Numbered from the stretch's first letter, positions 41,731 to 51,518 are shown. The stretch is DNA of 64,000 nucleotides from Parabacteroides sp. (GCA_017937385.1 JAGBDR010000089.1:19604-83603); one strand, 5' to 3'. The notes: a model not told the origin generated them from the letters alone. Numbers and translations: made by a program.

Positions 41731-44235
41731 CTATTCGCTGATCAACTCGATCTTCGCGCTTTTCACTCCCGGCGCCGAAGCCTCGAAGACGATGACGCCC
41801 GGCGTTTCTTCCGTCTGTACGATGGCGGTCAGCTGCCCTTTGAAAAGGGACATCTGCGGAGCCTGGAAAGATTCGAGCGACGCTGGGTCTCCGTTGGCAG
41901 CCGCGCGGTAGGAGCCGGAGCCGCGGACGTCGAACTTCACCTTGTGGGCCGCGTCGGGACAGAGGTTGCCCTCCTTGTCGACCACCCGGACATTGATAAA
42001 GGAGAGGTCCTTGCCATCGGCTTTCAGCCGGTCACGGTCTGCCGCCAGTTCGATACGATAAGGCTTGCCGGCGGTATGCACCTCCTCTTCGGCGACGGCG
42101 TTGCCGTCCTTGTCGTATGCGACCACTTTCAACGTGCCCGGTTCATATTTCGTGTCCATCCACATCAGCCGGTAGCGTTTCTGCCGTTCGAAGCTCTTCT
42201 GGGCGGCCTCCGTGTAGCTACTGTCCAACTCGACACTCAGGTCTTTCGTGCGTCTGCCCTGGCTCTTGCCGTTGATGAACAGCTCGGCGGAAGGATAATT
42301 GGTGTAGACAAAGACCGGCGTCACTTCCCCCTCACGTCCCGGCCAGGTCCAGTGGGGCAGGATATGCAACGTGCGTTCCGCCTTGTTCCAATGGCTGCGG
42401 TAGAGATAGAAGCGGTCTTTGGGAATACCGGCGAGGTCGATGATGCCGAACAGGGAGCTATGGCTTGGCCAATCCGTATAGTAAGGAGTCGGCTCGCCCA
42501 AGTAGTCGAAGCCTGTCCACACAAACTCACCGATGCAATAGGGCAAGTCTTCATGCTGGATAAAGTCGTCTTCCGGCAGATTGGACCAACCGCAATGCTC
42601 CACGTCGTAGCCGGAACTCTGATGGTCGTCATACTTGGCCATCGCTTTCCGCTCAACCGGGAATTTATACACGCCGCGGGAACTGACCGTCGAGGCCGTT
42701 TCGCTCCCCAAAATAATCCGCTGCGGCAGCTTCTTGTAGTTAATCTTATATTTGAAAGGACGGTAGTTGAAGCCGGGGACATCCATCACGGCAGCGAAGT
42801 TGTTGTTGACAACGGCATCCGGATTATCCATTCCTTGTGTCACGGGGCGTGTCGGGTCTTCGCGGTGGCAAATGTCCTGCAACCGCTTGGCGGTCTTACA
42901 CTCGCCTTCGGGCCACTGGTTGGGCACTTCGTTGCCGATGCACCACATGACGACGCTCGGATTGTTGCGGAAGTGATGCACTAAGTTCACGAGGTCTTTC
43001 TCCACCCATTCGTCGAACAGGAGATTGTAACCGTTCTTGCACTTCGGCATGTCCCACTCGTCGAAGCTCTCCGCCATAATCATCATTCCCATCTCGTCGC
43101 AGGCCCGGACCAGTTCAGGCGCAGGCATATTGTGGGAAGTACGGATCGCATTGCATCCCATGTCTTTCAACATACGCACCTGGCGGCGGATAGCCGCATC
43201 GTTGACGGCAGCCCCCAACGGGCCGAGATCGTGGTGGTTGCAGACGCCCTTGAAGACGGTCCGCTTGCCATTCAGGAAGAAGCCCTTGTCCGGTATAATC
43301 TCGATCGAGCGGATACCGAAAGGAGTCGTGTAGATGTCTTTCAACTTGTCGCCCTCATACAGACGGGTTTCGGCCGAATACAAAGCGGGCATTTCCGGCG
43401 ACCATAAAGAGGGAGTTCGGATGACAAACTCCTGTTCTGCCTCGCCGTCGTCGTATTTCAGTTGCGCAAGGGAAGTGCGGGCAACCGTCAGCCGTTGTTT
43501 GTCCGGGTTCCACAAGCTGGTCTCCACGCTGTAACGGGCGGGATCGGCCCCTTCGGGAAGCACCACCCGGGTACGCACATTCACTTTGGCAAACGCTTCA
43601 TTGACCGAAGGAGTGGTGATGTAGGTGCCCCAAACCGGGATATAAGCATCTTCGGTCACAATCAGGTGCACATTCCGGTAAAGACCGGCGCCGGGATACC
43701 AGCGGGAAGATTCCGGCAGGTTTTCCAGACGCACCGCCAGCGTGTTCGTCTGTCCGGGCTTCAGATACTTCGTGACATCGAAGTGGAACGAATTATATCC
43801 ATACGGCCAATAGCCGACCTCCTGCCCGTTGATGTAGACACGGGCGTGGCTCATCGCTCCGTCGAACAGGATCGTGGCACGCTTGCCCGCCTGGAATTGC
43901 GGGACGTCGAACTCGGTGCGGTACCAGCCGACTCCGACAAACGGCAATCCGCCGGTACGCCCGGCATGCTCCATTGCCTCTTTCTGGCCATCCTGAGCAA
44001 TAGCCACCTCCTGTTTGTCATTCTGGGAACTGAAAGGGCCGTAGATCGCCCAATCGTGCGGGACAGTCACCGACTGCCACTTGCTGTCGTCGAAAGCAGG
44101 CTTTATGAACTCGTTGTTGTCTTCGCGTGTAAACTTCCAGTTCTTCTCCAACAGAAGCTCACTCCGTCCTTGTGCCGACAACGCCGACACGCACCCGAAC
44201 AAGCCTATCAAAGCTACGAAATAGATTCTTTTCAT
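41731..44235 (-). CDS. GH2-family beta-galactosidase-like glycosidase, secreted
   Basis: 834 residues. A signal peptide (YFVALIGLFGCVSALSAQG) is followed by the GH2 sugar-binding domain (about 30-195), an immunoglobulin-like domain (200-305), and a TIM barrel with the acid/base Asn435-Glu436 (WCIGNEVPNQ) and the probable nucleophile Glu512 (ILGSETAST). A DUF4982-type domain (about 630-700) and a further beta domain complete it. The family hydrolyses beta-galactosides or related sugars of plant or host glycans in the periplasm. There is no SusC/D or sulfatase gene beside it. It is divergent from the dicarboxylate transporter gene. Confidence 0.93.
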   Translation of the reverse strand: MKRIYFVALIGLFGCVSALSAQGRSELLLEKNWKFTREDNNEFIKPAFDDSKWQSVTVPHDWAIYGPFSSQNDKQEVAIAQDGQKEAMEHAGRTGGLPFVGVGWYRTEFDVPQFQAGKRATILFDGAMSHARVYINGQEVGYWPYGYNSFHFDVTKYLKPGQTNTLAVRLENLPESSRWYPGAGLYRNVHLIVTEDAYIPVWGTYITTPSVNEAFAKVNVRTRVVLPEGADPARYSVETSLWNPDKQRLTVARTSLAQLKYDDGEAEQEFVIRTPSLWSPEMPALYSAETRLYEGDKLKDIYTTPFGIRSIEIIPDKGFFLNGKRTVFKGVCNHHDLGPLGAAVNDAAIRRQVRMLKDMGCNAIRTSHNMPAPELVRACDEMGMMIMAESFDEWDMPKCKNGYNLLFDEWVEKDLVNLVHHFRNNPSVVMWCIGNEVPNQWPEGECKTAKRLQDICHREDPTRPVTQGMDNPDAVVNNNFAAVMDVPGFNYRPFKYKINYKKLPQRIILGSETASTVSSRGVYKFPVERKAMAKYDDHQSSGYDVEHCGWSNLPEDDFIQHEDLPYCIGEFVWTGFDYLGEPTPYYTDWPSHSSLFGIIDLAGIPKDRFYLYRSHWNKAERTLHILPHWTWPGREGEVTPVFVYTNYPSAELFINGKSQGRRTKDLSVELDSSYTEAAQKSFERQKRYRLMWMDTKYEPGTLKVVAYDKDGNAVAEEEVHTAGKPYRIELAADRDRLKADGKDLSFINVRVVDKEGNLCPDAAHKVKFDVRGSGSYRAAANGDPASLESFQAPQMSLFKGQLTAIVQTEETPGVIVFEASAPGVKSAKIELISE

Positions 44236-44268
44236 ACGTATTAATTGTATTTGTAGTACTTAACGCAA

Positions 44269-44299
44269 CAAAAATAATTAAATTTGCAACCTTTACAAA
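44269..44299 (-). promoter_or_regulatory. GH2 promoter (and overlapping dcu -7 box)
   Basis: Minus strand TTTG (44299-44296), 19 bp, TATTTTTG (44276-44269). On the plus strand TAAATTTG (44279-44286) is a -7 box for the transporter gene, so the two divergent promoters share the same 30 bp. Confidence 0.7.
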
Positions 44300-44321
44300 C
44301 AAAATCCGCATTTAACAAGAT

Positions 44322-45635
44322 ATGCTATTACAATTATTATTCGTTTTAATTGCCATCATTATCGGCGCCCGCCTCGGCGGTATCGGTTTGGGCGTATTGG
44401 GCGGCCTCGGACTGGCGGTCCTCACTTTCGTATTCGGCTTAGAGCCGACTTCTCCTCCCATCGATGTCATGCTGATGATCGTGGCCGTCATTGCTGCCGC
44501 CAGTTGCATGCAGGCGGCCGGCGGACTGGACCTGATGGTGAAATGGGCAGAAAAGCTGTTGCGCAAGAATCCCTCCAAGATCACGATTCTCAGCCCGCTG
44601 GTCACTTACCTGTTCACCCTGATTGCCGGGACAGGCCACGTGGCTTATTCGGTCCTTCCCGTAATCGCGGAGGTGGCAACGGAAACGAAGATACGTCCCG
44701 AACGGCCTTTGGGGATTGCGGTGATCGCATCCCAGCAAGCGATTACCGCCAGCCCGATCTCGGCGGCGACCGTCGCGTTGCTCAGTATGCTGTCGGGGCA
44801 TAACATCTCCTTGATGGACATCCTGATGATCTCCATACCGTCTACCCTGATCGGCGTCGTAGTGGGAGCGTTCTGCTCGTTGCGCGTCGGGAAAGAATTA
44901 GGGGAAGATCCCGAATACCTGCGCCGTGTCGCAAGCGGGGAGTTCGGTTCCGGTCAATACGTAGCAAAAGGGGTTCAAAACCATCGCGCCGCTCTCCTGT
45001 CGGTATTGATATTCATCGCGGCGACAATCGGCATCGTCCTGTTCGGCTCCATGACAGAGCTGCGCCCCTGGTTCAGCCTGCCCGACGGCAACTTCCGCCA
45101 GATGCAGATGGCGCATATCATCGAGATCCTGATGCTCTCGGCCGCCGCTCTCATCCTGCTCGTCACCCGGACAGACGGCATAAAGGCCGTACAAGGTTCC
45201 GTCTTCTCTGCCGGTATGCAGGCGGTCGTCGCGATCTTCGGCATCGCCTGGATGGGCGACACCTTCATCGGCGGCAACATGGCGGAACTGAAAGGCTCGA
45301 TTGAGCATATCGTAACGGAAATGCCATGGTTGTTCGGCCTGGCGCTGTTCGTGATGTCTATCCTGTTATTCAGCCAGGCAGCAACCATCCGCGCGATGTT
45401 GCCGTTGGGAATCGCCCTCGGTATCTCGCCTTATATGCTGATCGCATTGTTCCCGGCCGTGAACGGCTACTTCTTCATCCCGAACTACCCGACCATCGTA
45501 GCCGCCATCAATTTCGACCGCACCGGCACAACCCGCATCGGCAAATACCTCCTCAACCACTCCTTCATGATGCCGGGACTGGTCGCCACCGGGGTATCCG
45601 TAGCATTGGGACTGTTGCTGATCCAGTTGTTTTGA
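44322..45635 (+). CDS. Anaerobic C4-dicarboxylate transporter (Dcu family)
   Basis: 437 residues, about 11 membrane segments. IIIGARLGGIGLGVLGGLGLAVLTF, LIAGTGHVAYSVLPVIAEVA and ASQQAITASPISAATVALLSML are the DcuA/DcuB signatures. It exchanges fumarate, malate or aspartate for succinate in anaerobic metabolism, fitting the succinate-producing Bacteroidales. It is monocistronic. Confidence 0.95.
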   Translation: MLLQLLFVLIAIIIGARLGGIGLGVLGGLGLAVLTFVFGLEPTSPPIDVMLMIVAVIAAASCMQAAGGLDLMVKWAEKLLRKNPSKITILSPLVTYLFTLIAGTGHVAYSVLPVIAEVATETKIRPERPLGIAVIASQQAITASPISAATVALLSMLSGHNISLMDILMISIPSTLIGVVVGAFCSLRVGKELGEDPEYLRRVASGEFGSGQYVAKGVQNHRAALLSVLIFIAATIGIVLFGSMTELRPWFSLPDGNFRQMQMAHIIEILMLSAAALILLVTRTDGIKAVQGSVFSAGMQAVVAIFGIAWMGDTFIGGNMAELKGSIEHIVTEMPWLFGLALFVMSILLFSQAATIRAMLPLGIALGISPYMLIALFPAVNGYFFIPNYPTIVAAINFDRTGTTRIGKYLLNHSFMMPGLVATGVSVALGLLLIQLF

Positions 45636-45735
45636 TCGCCTTGGAACATGCTTCAGACGCAAGAACTGTTACCTCGCCCGCAAAGGCGAACTCCTCCTCC
45701 ACCCGGACGACCAAACATATATCGTCCAATTTGTG

Positions 45736-45743
45736 TAACTTTG
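45736..45743 (+). promoter_or_regulatory. -7 box of the polyferredoxin membrane gene
   Basis: TAACTTTG matches TAnnTTTG and lies 28 bp before the ATG at 45772. No good -33 element at the usual spacing. Confidence 0.5.
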
Positions 45744-45771
45744 TTCGCTCGAAACAATGAGTTAGAAAATT

Positions 45772-46452
45772 ATGGCACATAAACAGTTTTTCCGTTCTCT
45801 CCCTCAAAAGGGATTTCCGTTATATTGGATATTATTAGTGTATCTCGTTATCGGTTACTTTTATCCGGTAATCGGTTTCCTTGCTGTTATCTGTATGATA
45901 GCACCGGTCGCGTTTGCCGTACGTAAAGGGCGATGGTGGTGTGGGAATGCCTGCCCCCGTGGAAATTTTTACGATCGGGTATTGTCGAAATACTCGCCGC
46001 ACAAACCGATTCCGGCATTCGTACGCACCCAAGGATTCCGTATTTTCATGGTGATGTTTATCTTCACCATGTTCGGCACACAGATGTATCGGGCTTGGGG
46101 CAACTGGGATGATATGGGACGGGTATTCTGGACGATTATACTGATTACCACAATTGTAGGCATAGCTCTTTCATTTATTTACGCTCCACGTACATGGTGC
46201 TCGTTTTGTCCCATGGGAACGCTGTCTGCATGGGTGACACCTCGTAGCGGCAGGCTTCCCGGTAACTACCGCCGCATCTTCGTAGGAGACAAATGTACAA
46301 CCAAATGCAAACTCTGTTCCGCGGTATGCCCCATGCAACTAAAGCCGTATGAGAGCAGAGATAACGAAGAAGGATTCCTTCATCCCGATTGTATCAAGTG
46401 CGGACGTTGCATCAACGGATGTCCTCTGAAAGTCCCTGAAATGAAAGCGTAA
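45772..46452 (+). CDS. NapH/CcoG-like membrane [4Fe-4S] protein
   Basis: 226 residues. Four membrane segments with cytoplasmic cysteine pairs WCGNACPRG and WCSFCPMG, the mark of NapH/RnfC-linked polyferredoxins. Two soluble [4Fe-4S] motifs close the protein (CTTKCKLCSAVCP and CIKCGRCINGCP). It is an electron carrier at the membrane; the redox partner is not encoded nearby. Confidence 0.88.
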   Translation: MAHKQFFRSLPQKGFPLYWILLVYLVIGYFYPVIGFLAVICMIAPVAFAVRKGRWWCGNACPRGNFYDRVLSKYSPHKPIPAFVRTQGFRIFMVMFIFTMFGTQMYRAWGNWDDMGRVFWTIILITTIVGIALSFIYAPRTWCSFCPMGTLSAWVTPRSGRLPGNYRRIFVGDKCTTKCKLCSAVCPMQLKPYESRDNEEGFLHPDCIKCGRCINGCPLKVPEMKA

Positions 46453-46503
46453 CTTACAAGCATAGTATCGGCTTTCTTAAAAAGGAAATATCTGAGCCTG
46501 ACA

Positions 46504-47745
46504 TTACGGATTGCTTGACTTGCCGCACCTCCACGCAAAATACAAGATATAAAGGAATGCCGCCAGCGGAACCACGAAGCCGGTAGCCATGTTGTCTGCC
46601 CCGATGTAGCCCATCAGCATCGGGGCAAAGGCGCCGCCTGCCACTCCCATAACGATATAGGATGAGGCTTTCTTCGTATAGGTGCCCATTCCCTCTATGC
46701 CGAGCGCGAAGATGGTCGGGAACATGATGGACATAAAGAAGAAAGAGAGATAGAGCGCATACAAAGAGACCGTTCCGGCAGAAAGGATGACCAACGCCAT
46801 GCAGACCGCATCCGCCAGCGCAAACCAGGCCAGCAGACGGGCCGGCGACAGCCACTTCATCGTGAAGCTGCCGGACAGACGGCCGATCATGAACAACGCC
46901 ATTCCGCCGAAGGCCAGAATGCGCGAAGCCTCGATATTCGTCATGGAAGTATCGGCTTCCGTCACATAATTGATGAAGAAACTGAAAATCCCCGTCTGGG
47001 CGGCACAATAGCAAAACTGGGCAATGATTGCCCGGACAAACTGCGGATGTCGCCAGATCGAGACTGTTCCGGAAGCCGCCTCAGAAGCCATTGCCGCTTC
47101 GTCCGGCTCCTCCTCTAATTGCACCTCCGGCAATTTCGTGAAAAAGAAAAGCACAGCGACCAGCAAAACGACCGAGCCGACCAATAGATAAGGTTTCGTC
47201 AACGTAAACGGATCATCCTCCGCCCCACCGAAAATCAACATTCCCCCGACCAACGGGCCCAAGATCCACCCTAACCCGTTAAAGGATTGGGAAAGGTTCA
47301 AGCGTTGTGCGCCCGATTCCTCCGGTCCCAAGATCGTGGAATAAGGGTTGGCAGCCGTTTCCAAGATACAAAGTCCGCAAGCAATCACAAAAAGAGCCAC
47401 CAAAAACGGGGTTGCCGAATGCAGAAAAGCGGCCGGAATAAAGGCAAACGCCCCGACGGCAAACAGACATAACCCTAAAATAATCCCTTTCTTATATCCG
47501 AACCGCTTCATGAACAGGCCGGCAGGGAGCGCCATCAGGAAATAGGCGATATAAGTAGAGAACTGCACAAGGCCGCTCTCCGCTTTCGTCATCGTAAAGA
47601 CGCCCTGGAAATGCTTGTTCAACACATCCAGCAACCCGTGGGCAAATCCCCACAAGAGGAACAAGCTGGTGATCAAGATAAACGGAACGAGATAAGATTT
47701 CCCGTCGGGAGCGGAAAATAAGGTCTGCTGATTTTTCTTTTTCAT
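46504..47745 (-). CDS. Sugar MFS transporter, FucP/GluP-like
   Basis: 413 residues, 12 membrane segments. LFLLWGFAHGLLDVLNKHFQ at the start and ETAANPYSTILGPEESGAQRLNLSQSFNGLGWILGP are the FHS-family (fucose/glucose/galactose:H+ symporter) signatures. The substrate is a hexose or deoxyhexose; which one is not visible. The DUF4153 gene lies 12 bp upstream and both are likely co-transcribed. Confidence 0.93.
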   Translation of the reverse strand: MKKKNQQTLFSAPDGKSYLVPFILITSLFLLWGFAHGLLDVLNKHFQGVFTMTKAESGLVQFSTYIAYFLMALPAGLFMKRFGYKKGIILGLCLFAVGAFAFIPAAFLHSATPFLVALFVIACGLCILETAANPYSTILGPEESGAQRLNLSQSFNGLGWILGPLVGGMLIFGGAEDDPFTLTKPYLLVGSVVLLVAVLFFFTKLPEVQLEEEPDEAAMASEAASGTVSIWRHPQFVRAIIAQFCYCAAQTGIFSFFINYVTEADTSMTNIEASRILAFGGMALFMIGRLSGSFTMKWLSPARLLAWFALADAVCMALVILSAGTVSLYALYLSFFFMSIMFPTIFALGIEGMGTYTKKASSYIVMGVAGGAFAPMLMGYIGADNMATGFVVPLAAFLYILYFAWRCGKSSNP

Positions 47746-47757
47746 GAGTACTTCTTG

Positions 47758-49248
47758 TTATTCAGTGGGCAAAGGTACTCTTTTTTTCAGATAATAACCA
47801 CCTCCCGCATAAGAGACCGTATAAGCCGAATCCGGCGAATTACGGAAAACATCCATCTCGCCAAACACATACAAAGCCGAATCGAGTTCCAACCGGAGGA
47901 TGTCCGGATAGAATGCTTCCGGTATCGAATCGGTAGGCGACAAGCCCACCTTTTCCATCTGGCGGATAAGCAACTCGTCTTTATCCGCCCTGAAAAGGAC
48001 ATGCCTATCTTTTTCACGCAATAGGAAAATTCCTTCCGGTGTTATCGTGCTATTTACCGGTTCGTCGTAACGCCCGACCGGTTGAAGTGTTTCATATTCC
48101 GAAATGTCCAAAGGCAAATCATTGGATATGGTTATATATTCATGAGAATCATCCTGCCTTTCCGACTCCGGACCATTCCCCCGCTTTTCCTGTGAGATCC
48201 GTTCGATATCTTTGGCCGTAATGCCGGGTATGTAGGTAAAGACGGATAGCAAAACAACCGCCGACAGTGCCACATACAGGTAACGTCCTGTCCGTTTGGA
48301 GAAAAAAAGGAATGTCATGACGGTCAAGACCAGCCCGCCTAAGACTAAATAGACACGCGGTTCCGTAAATCCATATTGGGCAATGCGATAGAAAGTCCCG
48401 ACCCAAAACATGCCCAATGCCGGCAACACTACCCAGCAGCACCGGCTAAAAAACCAATCGTAATAACGTTTCGACACAAACAGCTGGCACCCCTGCAAGA
48501 GGAAAGCCATTGTGGTGAAAGCGGCGACAATCAAGGCGACTCCACCTTTAGGCAACGACCCCATCACCACAATCTTGATCAAATAGAGATACAAAATAAC
48601 GGCATATACCAACAGAGCCGGCGTCAACACGAAATTGACCAAAGCATCCAACGCCTTGTTCCGGCGAACCTCCTCTTTCGCACCTTGGTTGAACATCAGG
48701 AACAGGAGCGGCATCAACCCGAAAAAGGCGAACGCGGCCGCGTATGTAAAATAACGTTCGCTCCATCCCTCTCCTATCTCGAATATATAATGGATGGACT
48801 GATAGACCGAAATGGAAAGCAACCAGGCAACAACCGACAAAACGCCGGCGGCCAAACAGGTCCATACATACCGCAACGAGGTCTGCATGAAAACCCCGTT
48901 TTCTTTCTCCCAACGGCTCGAAAGGTATAACAGTTGCACCACCACAACCGATACGCCCCAGGTCGCACTGATAGGTTCCGTCACCCACAACCGGACCGGC
49001 AGAAAGAGAAATCCAGACAGATAATAAAGCCACCGGCTCTTGCTCCCCTGCGTCAATCCGTTCAACAGATAGACCAACAAGAACTGCACCGGAGCATACG
49101 TCAGTACCGGTTTCCACACTTGATAATTACCCGATTCATACAGATAACAATCCAACACACAGTAAAATGCAATCAACAGCACTTCGACCGGATTCTTCTT
49201 CACTGCCGCCAACATACATGACCACAACTGTTCCAACCTCTTTCCCAT
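47758..49248 (-). CDS. DUF4153 membrane protein
   Basis: 496 residues. Around ten membrane segments occupy residues 15-345, and a soluble C-terminal domain of about 140 residues follows (starting YIPGITAKDIERISQEKRG). DUF4153 proteins are common in Bacteroidetes and have no assigned role. It comes before the sugar transporter gene in the same transcript. Confidence 0.85.
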   Translation of the reverse strand: MGKRLEQLWSCMLAAVKKNPVEVLLIAFYCVLDCYLYESGNYQVWKPVLTYAPVQFLLVYLLNGLTQGSKSRWLYYLSGFLFLPVRLWVTEPISATWGVSVVVVQLLYLSSRWEKENGVFMQTSLRYVWTCLAAGVLSVVAWLLSISVYQSIHYIFEIGEGWSERYFTYAAAFAFFGLMPLLFLMFNQGAKEEVRRNKALDALVNFVLTPALLVYAVILYLYLIKIVVMGSLPKGGVALIVAAFTTMAFLLQGCQLFVSKRYYDWFFSRCCWVVLPALGMFWVGTFYRIAQYGFTEPRVYLVLGGLVLTVMTFLFFSKRTGRYLYVALSAVVLLSVFTYIPGITAKDIERISQEKRGNGPESERQDDSHEYITISNDLPLDISEYETLQPVGRYDEPVNSTITPEGIFLLREKDRHVLFRADKDELLIRQMEKVGLSPTDSIPEAFYPDILRLELDSALYVFGEMDVFRNSPDSAYTVSYAGGGYYLKKRVPLPTE

Positions 49249-49602
49249 ATCCTGTTCTTTTTCAAATTAAAACGCAAAAATGACAATATTATTACAAACA
49301 ACGCCTTTTGATACACCACCGTCTCCAGACGGCAGCCCTATTGTTCAGCGCAAGCAACACATAGGTTTAGGGCCCCTAACACAAGGTGTTGGCCCATGTA
49401 TCTTAAATGGATGTTTTTCTAAAACCAATCAATAGTACCGTTTGTTATAAAAGCAATGAAAATCGGATAATGGACTTTATGTATTACGTCATAGAAAAAG
49501 TTTATCACTTTAGAAAAACGGGCAAACAAAAAAAGTCATACATTTGCCAGCGGAATCCCAACCGATTTCATTTATACAATAACATATAAAAGTAACAGCA
49601 TT
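49249..49602. other. Intergenic region between DUF4153 and ferritin
   Basis: 354 bp without a convincing gene. The 49310-49405 part is GC-richer and contains three small inverted repeats (CCGTC-GACGG, GTTTAGGG-CCCCTAAC, AACAC-GTGTT) enclosed by GATACA and TGTATC, so a structured RNA or element remnant is possible. The remainder is AT-rich with the ferritin -7 box TACATTTG at 49539-49546. A 60-codon frame at 49407-49589 has no RBS or recognisable content. Confidence 0.5.
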
Positions 49603-50085
49603 ATGATTTTAAGTAAAAAATTATCCGAAGCATTTAACGCACAAGTAAATGCAGAAATGTGGTCATCCAACTTGTATCTGTCCATGTCCGTACACTTCCA
49701 GAAAGCCGGACTGAACGGTTTCGCCCACTGGATGAAGAAACAGGCTGAAGAAGAAATGGAACACGCTCACAAAATGATCGACTACGCGATCGACCGTGGC
49801 GGTGACATCACAATCGGCCAGATCAATGTCGTTCCGACAGCGTGGGGTAGCGTTATAGAACTGTTCGAACACGTCTACAAACACGAATGCTACGTTTCCG
49901 AACTGATCGACAAGATGGTCGATATCGCAGAAGAAGATAAAGACCATGCTTCAAGAGACTTCCTCTTCGGGTTCGTCCGCGAACAGGTAGAAGAAGAATC
50001 AACCGCCAAAGATATTGTCGACCAGTTGAAAAACTACGGCGAATGCCACATCGGTATCCTGGATCACAAATTGGGAAAAAGATAA
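49603..50085 (+). CDS. ftnA: Ferritin
   Basis: 160 residues of a single four-helix ferritin fold. Ferroxidase ligands are visible at Glu18, in QAEEEMEHAHKM (Glu and His) and in REQVEEE (helix D). It has no heme ligand Met of bacterioferritin in the usual place. It stores iron as a 24-mer cage and protects against peroxide. The gene stands alone with its own -7 box. Confidence 0.96.
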   Translation: MILSKKLSEAFNAQVNAEMWSSNLYLSMSVHFQKAGLNGFAHWMKKQAEEEMEHAHKMIDYAIDRGGDITIGQINVVPTAWGSVIELFEHVYKHECYVSELIDKMVDIAEEDKDHASRDFLFGFVREQVEEESTAKDIVDQLKNYGECHIGILDHKLGKR

Positions 50086-50170
50086 AAACAATTGACAATT
50101 GACAATTAGTTGGAAGACTTTTGTCTTTTTAATTGTCAATTGTCCATTGTCAATTGTCAATTATCAATTG
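50086..50170. repeat. AATTGTCAATT repeats between ferritin and SGNH hydrolase
   Basis: At least five copies of CAATTGAC or GTCAATTG in 85 bp, in two inverted blocks (50089-50107 and 50131-50170) around TTGGAAGACTTTTGTC, able to form a long hairpin between convergent genes. Confidence 0.8.
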
Positions 50171-50936
50171 TCCCAACTATCGCTTTCCCCCACAGCTCAC
50201 CCAAAGCGGCGGCACCTTTTTTGTTCGGGTGCAGGTAGAAAGTTCCCGCATTTCCTTTTTCAGGGAAAAGTTCCTCTTTATAATGTGTCTTGAAATAATC
50301 GAAACCGTCCGTATCTCCCAAAAAGACTTGTCCGGGGAAACGTTTGGAATAATCGAGGACCAATGCTTGCAATTCCGGATAATAGCTTTGCAAACGATTC
50401 AACCCCTCTTCCAGATATTTGGCACCGTTGTAAGTATTCGGGCTGTACCATACCGGCCGGTGCAACACGATCTTGCATTTCGGATAGAGCGCCAACAACT
50501 TGTCAAGAATTGTTTTCATATTCTCACGATACTGGTCAGCTGAAACCGGAGAGCCGTTCGGTCCTGTTATGGCACTGTCGTTTGTCCCAAGCATGACAGA
50601 AAAGAGCAAAGTGGCCCACGTTTCATCCTTGAACCGGTCGGCGGCCTGGACGACCTTCGGGAACAATAACTCGGTCTGAGGCAGAAAATCGACGGTCGTG
50701 CTTCCGCTCACGCCCTGATTGGAATAGCGGACCGTCCCGATCACCGATTGTTGCTTGCGCAAATATAAAGCGGCTTTCACAGGAGGTGCATCGTGCTTCG
50801 GATCTTCCAGCAAAGCCCCTTGCGTGATGCTATTCCCGATGAACACGATATTCAGATGCTTCTTCTCTTTTCCCATTACGGAACAACAGATTGCCAGACA
50901 GAGCAACCCGCTTACAATTTTTCGGATATTCTTCAT
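50157..50936 (-). CDS. SGNH/GDSL-family acylhydrolase, secreted
   Basis: 259 residues from the ATG at 50936. A signal peptide (KIVSGLLCLAICCSVMG) is followed by block I IVFIGNSITQG with the nucleophile Ser, GxxGSTTVD, the block III LLFSVMLGTNDSA with Asn, and a late block V FYLHPNKKG with the catalytic His. Members remove acetyl or acyl groups from carbohydrate or lipid. The GTNDS segment and signal point to a periplasmic carbohydrate esterase (inference). The C-terminus runs into the AATTGTC repeats. Confidence 0.88.
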   Translation of the reverse strand: MKNIRKIVSGLLCLAICCSVMGKEKKHLNIVFIGNSITQGALLEDPKHDAPPVKAALYLRKQQSVIGTVRYSNQGVSGSTTVDFLPQTELLFPKVVQAADRFKDETWATLLFSVMLGTNDSAITGPNGSPVSADQYRENMKTILDKLLALYPKCKIVLHRPVWYSPNTYNGAKYLEEGLNRLQSYYPELQALVLDYSKRFPGQVFLGDTDGFDYFKTHYKEELFPEKGNAGTFYLHPNKKGAAALGELWGKAIVGTIDN

Positions 50937-50951
50937 AATCAAAAAGTATAT

Positions 50952-51428
50952 TTACACGTTTATTCTCTTGCACTTACCGGAAACATGTACCATGTCCAAC
51001 CGCAAGACTTTCGTCCGGTGGAAAGACTTGTCAATATATTTCTCTCCTATCGTTTCAAAATCGGAACAATATTTCTTCACCAACAAACGCAAAGCATGCC
51101 TGCATTCTTCCTCGGCGAGGTCCGAGTGTATCGTTCCGAACACAAGCGCACTTTCATAGGCCGTCGTAAACTGGTTCGGGATAACCTGCGTTTTCCCCAC
51201 CACGCAAAAACTCACTTTCGGGTTTTCCCGGATGCATTCCAGTTTATAACCGTCCGGCGCACAATGGAAATAGATATGCTCCTCCTCTTTCACAAAAGAG
51301 ATCGGGATTCCATATCCGAAACCATCCGTTCCAGCCATCGAAAGGAAACCATATTCGCCTGTTTCCAACAGTTCCATCGCGCCTTTTTCATCCAAGACGC
51401 GGTCTTTCCTTCTTATTTCATGAAACAT
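50952..51428 (-). CDS. Nim-like pyridoxamine 5'-phosphate oxidase family protein
   Basis: 158 residues. The split-barrel flavin fold is seen from RRKDRVLDEKGAMELLETGEYGFLSMAG, the GIPISFVKEEEHIYFHCAPDGYK stretch and VSFCVVGKTQVIP. The group includes NimA nitroimidazole-resistance proteins, but most members are of unknown substrate. It lies 15 bp upstream of the SGNH hydrolase gene in the same direction. Confidence 0.85.
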   Translation of the reverse strand: MFHEIRRKDRVLDEKGAMELLETGEYGFLSMAGTDGFGYGIPISFVKEEEHIYFHCAPDGYKLECIRENPKVSFCVVGKTQVIPNQFTTAYESALVFGTIHSDLAEEECRHALRLLVKKYCSDFETIGEKYIDKSFHRTKVLRLDMVHVSGKCKRINV

Positions 51429-51475
51429 ACAAATACATATTAAATGATATTGACGGGCAAATCTACAAAAAGTCT

Positions 51476-51483
51476 TATATTTG
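51476..51483 (+). promoter_or_regulatory. -7 box of the M64 peptidase gene
   Basis: TATATTTG matches TAnnTTTG, 35 bp before the ATG at 51519. Confidence 0.5.
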
Positions 51484-51518
51484 CGAGTAAGAATTACACA
51501 TAATAACGCAATACGAAT

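Noticed and set aside
41735-42984. Long plus-strand frame opposite the GH2 gene
   Set aside because: Antisense shadow of a certain glycosidase gene.
49407-49589. 60-codon frame upstream of ferritin
   Set aside because: It covers the ferritin promoter and has no RBS or recognisable sequence.
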